From assembly GCA_013375495.1 (NCBI GenBank), contig JABXKC010000065.1:1-8443 (forward strand): 8,443 bases of DNA, given 5' to 3'. This document shows, piece after piece, positions 1-5,985 of the stretch (positions are counted from its first letter, which is position 1; each line of letters starts with the position of its first letter). The stretch comes from Promethearchaeota archaeon (GTDB lineage Archaea > Asgardarchaeota > Lokiarchaeia > Sigynarchaeales > SOKP01). The notes under the pieces are model-generated. The model was not told where the DNA came from, did not search any database, and was given only the letters and a program-made list of their open reading frames with translations. The position numbers were made by a program, and so were the translations under genes.

Positions 1-1
1 A

Positions 2-15
2 TCGTGAAACGGTTA
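2..15 (+). repeat. Form A boundary repeat, copy 1
   Basis: TCGTGAAACGGTTA lies 26 bp beyond the stop codon of the HepT gene. An identical 14-mer lies at 5916-5929, just beyond the stop of the 4607-5912 gene pair. It shares CGTGAAA with the form B repeats at 751-766 and 4304-4319, but the next six bases (CGGTTA) are the reverse complement of theirs (TAACCG). The window begins here, so the repeat may extend further left. Confidence 0.7.
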
Positions 16-40
16 TTGTCTAAACCTATTTATCAGCTAA

Positions 41-379
41 TTAAATTTTATTGCTAATATCTGAGATTTGTCTTTTTAATCTTGGTAAATCCTTATCAAT
101 CACTTGCCAAGTGAGGTTTAAATCTACTCCAAAATACTGATGTATTAGAATATCCCGCATTCCAGTGATTTCTTTCCAAGGAATTTGACTATAATTTTCC
201 TTTATATCATTTGGGATATTTTTAATCGCTTCACCAATTATTTCTATCCTTCTTATTACAGAATCTTGTAATTGTTTAGAGTTTAAAAAATCAAGTTTAC
301 TTTTACCTTTAAGATACTCTTCAACTAAATTTATTGAGTCTAAAATATGAGTAAGGAAGATTTTTCCATTCTTCTTCAT
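41..379 (-). CDS. hepT: HepT-like HEPN-domain RNase toxin (DUF86 family)
   Basis: This 112-residue, mostly helical protein has the usual length for the HepT/DUF86 family. The diagnostic RX4HXY motif is intact at R75-DILI-H80-Q-Y82. In characterised HepT proteins the Arg and His of this motif are needed for RNA cleavage, and the Tyr is AMPylated by the partner MntA to neutralise the toxin. The start codon overlaps the stop of the upstream nucleotidyltransferase gene as ATGA (376-379), so the two are one translationally coupled transcript, antitoxin first. The role, a type VII toxin-antitoxin with possible anti-phage function, is inferred from the family. The gene is accessory beside GTPase genes and ends 26 bp from a boundary repeat. 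No truncation is visible. Confidence 0.9.
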   Translation of the reverse strand: MKKNGKIFLTHILDSINLVEEYLKGKSKLDFLNSKQLQDSVIRRIEIIGEAIKNIPNDIKENYSQIPWKEITGMRDILIHQYFGVDLNLTWQVIDKDLPRLKRQISDISNKI

Positions 380-663
380 AAAATCTCAACTTGTTCAGCT
401 AATATTTGATCTTTTAAGAGGGGGTGGATAGAATTATAAGTTAAAATATCAACTTTCAATTTTAACGTTTCTTCTAGCTCTATTTGGAGTGCTGCTAAAT
501 CTAGAAGACTTTTATCTCCTTTGAACTCGATTATAAGGTCTATATCGCTATCTGTTGTCATTTCTTCTCGTACTATAGAACCAAAAAGAGAAGCCTTTAT
601 TACTTCGTGTTTCTTTAGTATTTCTAATAATATTTCTTTATACTTTTCAATCTGAGATTCCAT
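376..663 (-). CDS. mntA: MntA-like minimal nucleotidyltransferase antitoxin
   Basis: This 95-residue protein has the minimal nucleotidyltransferase (MNT) fold signature. G28-S29 is followed ten residues later by D40-I-D42, which is the GSX10DXD active site. A third carboxylate is likely D72 in the KVDIL strand. Family members transfer AMP from ATP to the Tyr of the HepT RX4HXY motif, and this Tyr is present in the neighbour. It is the first gene of a two-gene minus-strand operon and ends inside the hepT start (ATGA). The ATG at 663 has no Shine-Dalgarno sequence. A TATA-like element about 30 bp upstream fits a nearly leaderless mRNA. All catalytic residues are present, so it should be an active enzyme. 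Confidence 0.9.
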   Translation of the reverse strand: MESQIEKYKEILLEILKKHEVIKASLFGSIVREEMTTDSDIDLIIEFKGDKSLLDLAALQIELEETLKLKVDILTYNSIHPLLKDQILAEQVEIL

Positions 664-687
664 TCTTATATTTATTATTGTTCTAAA

Positions 688-699
688 GTATATATATTT
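688..699 (-). promoter_or_regulatory. Predicted TATA promoter of the mntA-hepT operon
   Basis: Read on the minus strand this is an alternating A/T box (AAATATATATAC) centred about 30 bp upstream of the mntA ATG. Archaeal transcription starts about 25 bp after the TATA centre, which gives a leader of only a few bases. This is consistent with the lack of a ribosome binding site before mntA. Confidence 0.45.
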
Positions 700-750
700 C
701 TACTATGGTTATTAAATTTCTAAAACATAATCAATTTTGTTCATAATATA

Positions 751-766
751 TTCGTGAAATAACCGA
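751..766 (+). repeat. Form B boundary repeat, copy 1
   Basis: TTCGTGAAATAACCGA is an exact 16-base match to 4304-4319. It lies 88 bp upstream of the mntA start, on the 5' side of the toxin-antitoxin module. Flanking bases do not match between the copies, so the conserved unit ends sharply. The rest of 664-931 holds no gene, only putative promoters for mntA and for the gene at 932. Confidence 0.7.
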
Positions 767-931
767 AATTTTTAAGAAAATTTCTCTTTTTAAAGAAGAA
801 ACTTCAGAGCATAACCTATAGTATTAAAACTACATAGAAATAAATATTCGTTTTTATTACTTAACTATGGGGCAAGACCTAGGTTTCATCGCTTATTGCT
901 CCAATTTGATAAAAAAAATAAGGTATAAAAA

Positions 932-1279
932 ATGACAGAAGAATTATTGAAAATTTTTGACCAAAATAGGAAAACCCCCTTAGAAGACAGAATGAATCGA
1001 ACCATTAATAGTTTTGAAAATATGTTCAGCCTATTTTTAGAAGTGACGGAAATAATCGATAATAAATTAAATTCGCTTCAAGACCAAATTGATTCGTTAG
1101 AAACACGATTTAACACTTTGGAAAAAAGTATAACAAAAAAGCAATTAACAACCATCACTAGTGTACCTGCACCAGCCCCAACAATTAAAAAAGAAAATAC
1201 TGATAATCCAAGTAGAGCTGTATTGAACGAACTACGAGATTTGTTCGAGAAAAATAAGAAAAATAAGGAAGAAGAATAG
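932..1279 (+). CDS. Small coiled-coil protein, WASHC3/CCDC53-like, with proline-rich basic tail
   Basis: This 115-residue protein begins at an ATG 9 bp after AAGG. A near-perfect heptad pattern of hydrophobic residues runs I42, L46, L49, I53, L56, F60, L63, I67, with a probable extension back to F28, so it should form a coiled coil. Compared from memory, the core (KL..L...I..LET..N.L) lines up without gaps with the coiled coil of the eukaryotic WASH subunit WASHC3. That is suggestive but rests on low-complexity sequence. A PAPAP linker (79-83) leads to a basic helical tail (83-115). This tail matches the last 33 residues of the GTPase-Roadblock protein encoded 68 bp downstream, so the two probably bind a common partner or work together. 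It could equally be an unrelated Asgard-specific coiled coil. Confidence 0.75.
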   Translation: MTEELLKIFDQNRKTPLEDRMNRTINSFENMFSLFLEVTEIIDNKLNSLQDQIDSLETRFNTLEKSITKKQLTTITSVPAPAPTIKKENTDNPSRAVLNELRDLFEKNKKNKEEE

Positions 1280-1329
1280 AAATCGCTGGATCTGTTAGAT
1301 TAATATCTTAAAGTAGAAAGAAATTACTT

Positions 1330-1335
1330 AGAGGA
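1330..1335 (+). promoter_or_regulatory. Ribosome binding site for the GTPase-Roadblock gene
   Basis: AGAGGA lies 12 bp before the ATG at 1348. The spacing is longer than usual, but it is the only purine-rich Shine-Dalgarno candidate in the 68-bp gap after the coiled-coil gene, and it supports ATG 1348 as the start. Confidence 0.45.
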
Positions 1336-1347
1336 TTATTAAACGAA

Positions 1348-2607
1348 ATGTACGACGCAACTTTTAAAATCATCATTTTTGGAGATGCTGACTGCGGAAA
1401 AGTAGCGCTTACGCAGAGATTTTTAACTAATTTGTTTGTGTCGGACCAAACAATGACTATTGGAGTAGATTTCGAAGTCAAAAGTCTCTCTGTTGACGGA
1501 CAAAAAGTAAAGCTACAGATATGGGATTTTGGGGGTGAAGAAAGGTTTAGGTTTTTACTTCCAACCTATGTTAGAGGTGCTCGTGGTGGTTTATTCTTAT
1601 ACGATATCACAAATTACTCGTCGATCGCACACATAGACGATTGGTTGAGCGTTATTAGGAAAGAAATTAGACAAGAAGATATGTTTCCTATAATAGTAGT
1701 TGGTAATAGAGCACATTTAATAGACGATAGAGAGGTCTCTGGCGCAGAGGGGATAAGGATTGCGAAATCCAGAGGAGTAAATGGATTTATTGAAGTCAGC
1801 GCTAAAACTGGAGAAAATGTAGAAAAAGCTTTCGAAGCGTTAACAAGATTAATGTTAGATAACAGAAAGCTCCGTAAACGTCAAAAACGTACACTCTCTG
1901 AAATTTTGCTAGAAAGATTTGAATCGAAAGCTGAAATACTTTTAAAAACTTTACTTGAGAGAATTCCAGAAATTAAATCTGCGGTTATTGCGTCTTCTGA
2001 AGGCTTTTCCTTTGCACATATGCTTCCACAAGGCGTTGATGAAACAAGAGTCGCAACAATAACTGCTGCTTTACTTTTCTTAGCTGAAAGGATAGTTATA
2101 GAGAATGAAATGGGATTTTTTGATCAGATATGGATAAGAGGAACTGAAGGCTTTCTTATAGTAATGCAGATAAACCCAGACATTGGTATGATTGCTTTTA
2201 CGAAACATTCTGCTATATTACTAAAAGGGAAATTAAAGACGAAAATTAATTCCATTGCTGATTATTTTTTGAGAAAATTATTCCGAGCAATTCCATATGT
2301 AAAACCTGTTACTATTGCTTCTACTGAACAAACTCCATTTACGACTACGCTGCCAAAAAGAGACATCAAAGAGAGAGTTGCAACGATGACCGCAGCTTTA
2401 CTTTCCTTATCCAATAGGGTAATTAATGAGATGATAACGGGAGAACTCCAAGTACTTTATGTTAAGGGGAGTGAAAGTACTTTAAAAATTTCCAACGATT
2501 CCCCCCCTCCAATTAAAAGAGAAAATGTTGAACATCCAAGGAGAAAAATTATAAAGAAACTACGCGATTTATTAGAAAAAAGGAGAAAAACCAAGGATGA
2601 GAAATAA
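1348..2607 (+). CDS. Degenerate Ras-like GTPase fused to two Roadblock/LC7 domains
   Basis: This is a 419-residue fusion. The small GTPase domain spans about 1-170. It has a P-loop G12-DADCG-K18, but V19 replaces the Mg-binding Ser/Thr. Switch I T37 is present. G3 is D60-F-G-G63 with E64 at the Ras Gln61 position, as in the other GTPase of this window. G4 is N120-R-A-H123 instead of NKxD, while G5 is S151-A-K153. Loss of the Mg ligand and of the guanine-selecting Asp suggests weak or absent GTP binding. Roadblock 1 (about 198-290) is closely related to the next gene product. Roadblock 2 (about 304-384) lacks its last strand and helix. The C-terminal tail (387-419) matches the preceding coiled-coil protein. 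Roadblock domains dimerise and scaffold or regulate small GTPases, so this may be a scaffold. It lies in a plus-strand cluster with 932-1279 and 2680-3279. Confidence 0.9.
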   Translation: MYDATFKIIIFGDADCGKVALTQRFLTNLFVSDQTMTIGVDFEVKSLSVDGQKVKLQIWDFGGEERFRFLLPTYVRGARGGLFLYDITNYSSIAHIDDWLSVIRKEIRQEDMFPIIVVGNRAHLIDDREVSGAEGIRIAKSRGVNGFIEVSAKTGENVEKAFEALTRLMLDNRKLRKRQKRTLSEILLERFESKAEILLKTLLERIPEIKSAVIASSEGFSFAHMLPQGVDETRVATITAALLFLAERIVIENEMGFFDQIWIRGTEGFLIVMQINPDIGMIAFTKHSAILLKGKLKTKINSIADYFLRKLFRAIPYVKPVTIASTEQTPFTTTLPKRDIKERVATMTAALLSLSNRVINEMITGELQVLYVKGSESTLKISNDSPPPIKRENVEHPRRKIIKKLRDLLEKRRKTKDEK

Positions 2608-2618
2608 AAGGAAAGAAT

Positions 2619-2632
2619 TTATAGTTATAAAG
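2619..2632 (+). promoter_or_regulatory. Predicted TATA promoter before the Roadblock-zinc gene
   Basis: TTATAGTTATAAAG lies just after the stop of the GTPase-Roadblock gene. A start about 25 bp downstream falls near 2650, which gives a short leader to ATG 2680 and argues against the TTG at 2647 as the start codon. The gene could still also be co-transcribed with its upstream neighbours. Confidence 0.35.
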
Positions 2633-2679
2633 CAATTCTAATTAGATTGCTAAATCCAAAATTAATAATCGTGAATTCC

Positions 2680-3279
2680 ATGGAACCTTATAGTAGTGAC
2701 GATATAAAAAGAAAAAGGAGAAAGAATGGTCACGGATTGGATAGACTCCTCGAAGCAATCCCAGAAATAGCATCTGCTCTTATTGTGTCTACTGAAGGCC
2801 GTCCTATTGCTTATCACCTTCCGCAAGGCACTGATGAAACAAAGGTCGCTGCAATGACTGCTGCTTTACACTCTTTATCTGAAAGAGCAATCATAGAAAT
2901 GGGGAAAGGGGATTTCGATAAGTTATATATAAAGGGACGCGAAGGCTATCTCGTGGTCAGTCAAGCAGGTCCAGACGCAGTTATGGCAATATCCACTACC
3001 AAGGATATTAGACTTGGATTAGTTCTGCATGATATAAGAAGGTTTCTTGAGAAAAGAGCGCGATCTGGTTTTGACGAGGACGATGAAGATGATGGTAATT
3101 TTCCTTATCCTTATATCGACAAACTTCCAGAACCTCCTGGAGCTCCAGGAACTGTAACTCAGTTACGAGTAAAAAAATCTGCTGAAAAGGAGCTTAAAAA
3201 CGAGATGGTGTGTCAATATTGTGGCCTAACCCTCACGGAAGAAGAGAGGTTATCTCATAACTGTAGAAAAAAGCCTTGA
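2680..3279 (+). CDS. Roadblock/LC7 protein with C-terminal C2HC zinc motif
   Basis: With the ATG at 2680 this is a 199-residue protein. The frame is open back to a TTG at 2647, but those 11 extra residues look unlike coding sequence. A basic stretch (KRKRRK) precedes a Roadblock domain at about 19-124. That domain is strikingly similar to Roadblock 1 of the preceding gene, sharing IPEI.SA.I.S.EG, LPQG.DET.VA, TAAL and the G.EG strand, so the two are paralogues. An acidic run (DEDDEDD) and a Pro-rich linker follow. A compact zinc-binding motif, C178-x2-C181-x11-H193-x-C195, ends the protein. In bacteria and eukaryotes Roadblock proteins such as MglB and the LAMTOR subunits act on or anchor small GTPases. 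Here the likely partner is the neighbouring GTPase-Roadblock fusion. The zinc motif may mediate protein or ubiquitin-type contacts, but no function can be assigned to it. Confidence 0.88.
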   Translation: MEPYSSDDIKRKRRKNGHGLDRLLEAIPEIASALIVSTEGRPIAYHLPQGTDETKVAAMTAALHSLSERAIIEMGKGDFDKLYIKGREGYLVVSQAGPDAVMAISTTKDIRLGLVLHDIRRFLEKRARSGFDEDDEDDGNFPYPYIDKLPEPPGAPGTVTQLRVKKSAEKELKNEMVCQYCGLTLTEEERLSHNCRKKP

Positions 3280-3285
3280 GTAAAA

Positions 3286-3314
3286 GTAAAATCTTACTCA
3301 TGTAAGATTTTTAC
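3286..3314 (+). terminator. Hairpin after the Roadblock gene
   Basis: Arms GTAAAATCTTAC (3286-3297) and GTAAGATTTTTAC (3302-3314) pair over 12 bp with one bulged T around a 4-base loop. The hairpin starts 7 bp past the stop codon at 3279. It lacks a following T-run, so it may be an mRNA 3'-end stabiliser rather than the terminator itself. A T8 tract at 3478-3485 is another possible stop. Confidence 0.5.
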
Positions 3315-3618
3315 ACAAATATAAACCTTACATTATGATAAGATGATTCTCATTATAAAGTCTTTCACAGTTAAGGAAAGAGTAAAATTTATCATTCTTG
3401 CGTGAAATATCAAGATTTGTAACTTAATCTTACAATCAAGGAAAAAATATTTTTAGTGCAGATTATAAAGGATTCTCTTTTTTTTAAACCTACATGTGAT
3501 TTGGATTATGTTATGGGACACATTGTATTATTTCATTAGAAAGATTCATTAAAACTCCATTTATTCCATTTGCTATAGCGACTTAATAATAATAACAGAA
3601 TCTACTAATAAATTTTAA
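3315..3618. other. Intergenic stretch without a gene
   Basis: I see no open frame with coding character here. It contains a T8 tract (3478-3485), a plausible archaeal transcription stop for the upstream cluster. It also has CGTGAAATA at 3401-3409, a partial match to the boundary repeats, enclosed by the short inverted repeat TCTTG/CAAGA (3396-3400 and 3411-3415). Confidence 0.5.
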
Positions 3619-3625
3619 TTATAAA
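3619..3625 (+). promoter_or_regulatory. Predicted TATA box of the flavodoxin gene
   Basis: TTATAAA lies about 57 bp before the flavodoxin ATG. A transcription start about 25 bp downstream leaves a leader of roughly 30 bases that contains the Shine-Dalgarno AGAGGT at 3665-3670, 8 bp before ATG 3679. The flavodoxin therefore appears to be transcribed separately from the Roadblock cluster. Confidence 0.5.
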
Positions 3626-3678
3626 GCTTAATTAAGAATATTAAATCACAACAATACTATCAAAAGAGGTAAAACAAA

Positions 3679-4134
3679 ATGAAAGTTCTAATAGCCTATG
3701 ATTCAAAATATGGAAATACTGAAAAAGTAGCTAGATTAATTGCAGAAGGAATCGCTTCTTCTGAGAATAATGAAGTAGTGGTTAATAATGTAAAAGATGT
3801 CGAACTTAAAAAAGAAGATTCCTATGACCTAATTTTAATAGGCTCTCCGAATCATTTCGGACGTCATATAGGATCGGTAAAGAAATTTATCAATAAACTT
3901 CCAAAATCTCAATTAAGGGTAAAAGCGTATGCTGTGTTTGATACCTATATAACTTCTGACTTTGAGAAAGCTGTTAAAAAGATGGAGCAACAGATCAGTG
4001 AAATGATGCCGGATCTAACAAAAGCAAGTCCAGGGCTGTCTATAAAAGTTGAAGGTACAGGAACTTCGAAAGGGCCTATAGCAGATGAGGAACTCCCAAA
4101 ATGCAAAGAATTCGGAATCAAATTAGCACAATGA
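3679..4134 (+). CDS. Flavodoxin-domain protein
   Basis: This 151-residue protein has the length of a stand-alone short-chain flavodoxin. The N-terminal strand MKVLIAYDSKYGNTEK carries the FMN phosphate-binding loop S9-K-Y-G-N-T14. The second FMN loop is IGSPNHFGRH (54-63), and a third Gly-rich segment lies at GTGTSKGP (126-133). It should be a soluble FMN-binding electron carrier or redox sensor. The donor and acceptor cannot be told from sequence, since no oxidoreductase gene is adjacent. The ATG at 3679 has a good Shine-Dalgarno (AGAGGT). It has its own promoter and a terminator-like region downstream, so it is probably monocistronic. A link to the GTPase genes is not implied by proximity alone. 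Confidence 0.92.
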   Translation: MKVLIAYDSKYGNTEKVARLIAEGIASSENNEVVVNNVKDVELKKEDSYDLILIGSPNHFGRHIGSVKKFINKLPKSQLRVKAYAVFDTYITSDFEKAVKKMEQQISEMMPDLTKASPGLSIKVEGTGTSKGPIADEELPKCKEFGIKLAQ

Positions 4135-4175
4135 TACAAATCCTTACGAGTATAAGAGAATTAGATTAAGATATC

Positions 4176-4217
4176 ATCTCAGATTGACAAGTTGAGATTT
4201 TAAATTCCTCCTTTTTT
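4176..4217 (+). terminator. Putative terminator of the flavodoxin gene
   Basis: An inverted repeat ATCTCA (4176-4181) / TGAGAT (4193-4198) with an 11-base loop is followed by TTTTAAATTCCTCC and a T6 run ending at 4217. This is about 45-80 bp past the flavodoxin stop. The T-run is the more convincing part, because archaeal polymerase terminates at oligo-T. Confidence 0.5.
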
Positions 4218-4606
4218 CTATTACTTTAGGTAAATTGAAGCAATTATTATCAAAGCTATTATCTTATAATTCTTAAGTTTTATTTGAAAAAAAAAGGAAT
4301 TTTTTCGTGAAATAACCGATGAATACTTATTTTAATGATTCAAGATAGCCTAAATTTCTATATATTCACTTCAACCCCTTAATATTAAGTTTTCTTGAAC
4401 TAAATTTTTTTATGTGAGATAATTTTTAAAGAACTAATAAACTCCAATATTAAAAATCTACAGACCGAATAACTTTATAAGTGCTATTTATCTTACTTTA
4501 GTTAAGAAATTCGAACTTATTGAAAACTTTTTATTTCAGTTGCTCATAAATTAAGAAAGTTAGGGAGATTTAGATAATATTTAGTAGTATAGAGGTTAGA
4601 AAATTA
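4218..4606. other. Intergenic stretch before the two-gene membrane module
   Basis: No coding frame is evident. It contains the form B boundary repeat (4304-4319). A TATA-like TTTATAAG lies at about 4475-4482. The Shine-Dalgarno AGAGG (4591-4595) for the gene at 4607 is at the right edge. The long distance from promoter to start leaves a leader of about 100 bases in which I see no clear structure. Confidence 0.45.
4304..4319 (+). repeat. Form B boundary repeat, copy 2
   Basis: TTCGTGAAATAACCGA is an exact 16-base copy of 751-766, with unrelated flanks. It lies 287 bp upstream of the first gene of the 4607-5912 pair, on its 5' side. This matches the position of copy 1 relative to the mntA-hepT pair. 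Confidence 0.7.
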
Positions 4607-4852
4607 ATGTCTAAGGAAAGGGATACAATCGAAGCAATTCATAAAGAAGATCTAAAAGAGTTGTTACTAAATTTTGAATTATTTGATGAATTTCAACAGT
4701 CAGAAATCAAATGCAAGTATTGTAATGAGATTATGAACACAAATAATATTTGTGCGATCATTATAAACGAAGGCAATTTAGATTTTATTTGTATTGATGA
4801 CGATTGTTTTGATAAGTTAAGTAGATATGAAAAGGGAGATATTCTTGACTGA
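4607..4852 (+). CDS. Small Cys-rich (probable zinc-binding) protein, unknown function
   Basis: I do not recognise this 81-residue protein. C36-K-Y-C39 and C62-x4-C67, 22 residues apart, are arranged as a probable zinc ribbon or treble clef; C49 lies between them. The first ~30 residues look helical and acidic, and there is no signal peptide or membrane segment. The start ATG is preceded by AGAGG 11 bp upstream. Its 3' end overlaps the next gene by 26 bp, or by 8 bp if that gene uses its TTG start. The two should therefore be translationally coupled and probably act together, with this protein as a soluble regulator, sensor or antitoxin-like partner of the membrane protein. That role is inferred from gene arrangement only. 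Confidence 0.75.
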   Translation: MSKERDTIEAIHKEDLKELLLNFELFDEFQQSEIKCKYCNEIMNTNNICAIIINEGNLDFICIDDDCFDKLSRYEKGDILD

Positions 4853-5912
4853 TTTAACAGATATATTAGATTTCATTTTGGAAAATGGAGCTTGGGGAAT
4901 TGTAATTATTCTAGTTGCGCTTATTTTTTACTTTATAATTAATCCCGAAAAAGTGGAAAAATGGAGCTCAATGCTTGCTCATGCTTTTTCATTTTTAGGA
5001 AAAAATGTTGAAAAACAATATATTTCAAAAGATATTCAATTTAGAATCAATAGTTTTGGAAAAGAAATAAATAAAGAATGTGATGATTTAGTTCCTTATA
5101 AAACGGAAATTAAGTTTATTAATCCTTCGGGATTTAAAAAGGAATCATGTCAACATGTAAAGGAAAAAGTGATAATTTTTATGAAAGATAGACATAATCA
5201 AGATGAAAATTTTATTATAGCGGCCATGGTGAGTACAGAAAAAACATTAATCCCTAATTCAAGAATTTATGTTGACAAAAATTTAATGAAATCAGTTGAT
5301 CTTCAATTTGTCAAGAATTTGATAGTTTCTAAAAATGAGAGTAAGTTAAACTCTTATGTAGATAAATATTTTTCTCCCGAAATTAAAAAAAAGAAGGTTT
5401 TGAATGAAAATGTTCAAATTTTGGAGAGGATGACCGAACGTGGAATATTTACACGAATTTTACTACAAGAATTAAAATCCTATGGTATGAATTTTTATCC
5501 AAAATCGACAAATCAAATGATAACTAAGGAGACCAAAGCATTCTTTGTATCGTTAAAGGATCTTGCTTATAAAAAGCATCAAGAAGATGTTAAACTACAA
5601 TTTAATGGATCTCATATCAAAGTGAGTTTTATTCTAATCGGTATTACATCAAAAGTTTTCAAACCAAGAGGGATAAATACTAATCCTTATAAACAACGTG
5701 CATTTCTGTGTGAGGAGGATGGAATTAAAACTATTTACATACTTGCTTGGGGTGTTAATACAATTGCTGCTAAAATGCTAACAGAGGAACTGGCTTTAAT
5801 GCCAGATAGATTTGAAAAAGTTTCACAGAATGAGTTCAAGGTCAAACTTAATAATAAAAAGAAGATTGAGGCTATTTCTATTAGGTTTAGATTATTAAAA
5901 AATTACGAATGA
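4827..5912 (+). CDS. Single-pass membrane protein, unknown function
   Basis: This protein has 361 residues from ATG 4827. A strong Shine-Dalgarno GGGAG at 4834-4838, just before TTG 4845, makes a 355-residue product starting at LTDLTDIL at least as likely. One hydrophobic segment (about 22-39, WGIVIILVALIFYFII) is followed by NPEKVEKW and a ~310-residue, Lys-rich, probably cytosolic domain. That domain mixes helices with strands such as KVSFILIGIT (265-274) and TIYILAWGV (302-310). I cannot name a family or find a catalytic motif. Overlap with the small Cys-rich gene makes a two-gene unit. The unit is flanked by the same repeat pair as the HepT/MntA module, so an accessory role such as defence or toxin-like activity is a reasonable guess, not shown. 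The stop is 3 bp before the form A repeat. Confidence 0.8.
   Translation: MKREIFLTDLTDILDFILENGAWGIVIILVALIFYFIINPEKVEKWSSMLAHAFSFLGKNVEKQYISKDIQFRINSFGKEINKECDDLVPYKTEIKFINPSGFKKESCQHVKEKVIIFMKDRHNQDENFIIAAMVSTEKTLIPNSRIYVDKNLMKSVDLQFVKNLIVSKNESKLNSYVDKYFSPEIKKKKVLNENVQILERMTERGIFTRILLQELKSYGMNFYPKSTNQMITKETKAFFVSLKDLAYKKHQEDVKLQFNGSHIKVSFILIGITSKVFKPRGINTNPYKQRAFLCEEDGIKTIYILAWGVNTIAAKMLTEELALMPDRFEKVSQNEFKVKLNNKKKIEAISIRFRLLKNYE
4834..4838 (+). promoter_or_regulatory. Start-deciding ribosome binding site
   Basis: GGGAG lies 6 bp before TTG 4845 and inside the frame opened by ATG 4827, which itself has no Shine-Dalgarno upstream. It favours TTG 4845 as the real start of the membrane protein and gives an 8-bp overlap with the preceding stop codon at 4850-4852. 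Confidence 0.5.
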
Positions 5913-5915
5913 TCT

Positions 5916-5929
5916 TCGTGAAACGGTTA
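5916..5929 (+). repeat. Form A boundary repeat, copy 2
   Basis: TCGTGAAACGGTTA is identical to 2-15 and lies immediately beyond the stop codon of the membrane protein gene. The preceding base is T, so the shared arm with form B is TTCGTGAAA. Its placement at the 3' end of an accessory gene pair mirrors copy 1 after hepT. Confidence 0.7.
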
Positions 5930-5985
5930 CTTAGTTACTTAGTAACTTACTTTTAATTTCTTTAGCAACTTACTTTTAATTTCTT
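5926..5985 (+). repeat. Short tandem and inverted repeats after the membrane-protein gene
   Basis: GTTACTTA occurs twice in tandem from 5926, and GTTACTTAGTAAC at 5934-5946 is a 13-bp palindrome with a central T. A 19-bp direct repeat, AACTTACTTTTAATTTCTT, follows at 5944-5962 and 5967-5985 with a 23-bp period. The block directly abuts the form A repeat. It could act as a transcript end for the upstream genes or be debris from recombination at the repeat. Confidence 0.6.

Noticed and set aside
2647..2679. TTG at 2647 as start of the Roadblock-zinc protein
   Set aside because: It has no Shine-Dalgarno and lies at about the predicted transcription start. The added residues resemble translated leader, and ATG 2680 gives the expected basic N-terminus.
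3945..4139. A 64-codon open frame on the minus strand inside the flavodoxin gene
   Set aside because: It is fully antisense to a clear flavodoxin with intact FMN-binding motifs, has no promoter or ribosome binding site of its own, and resembles nothing.
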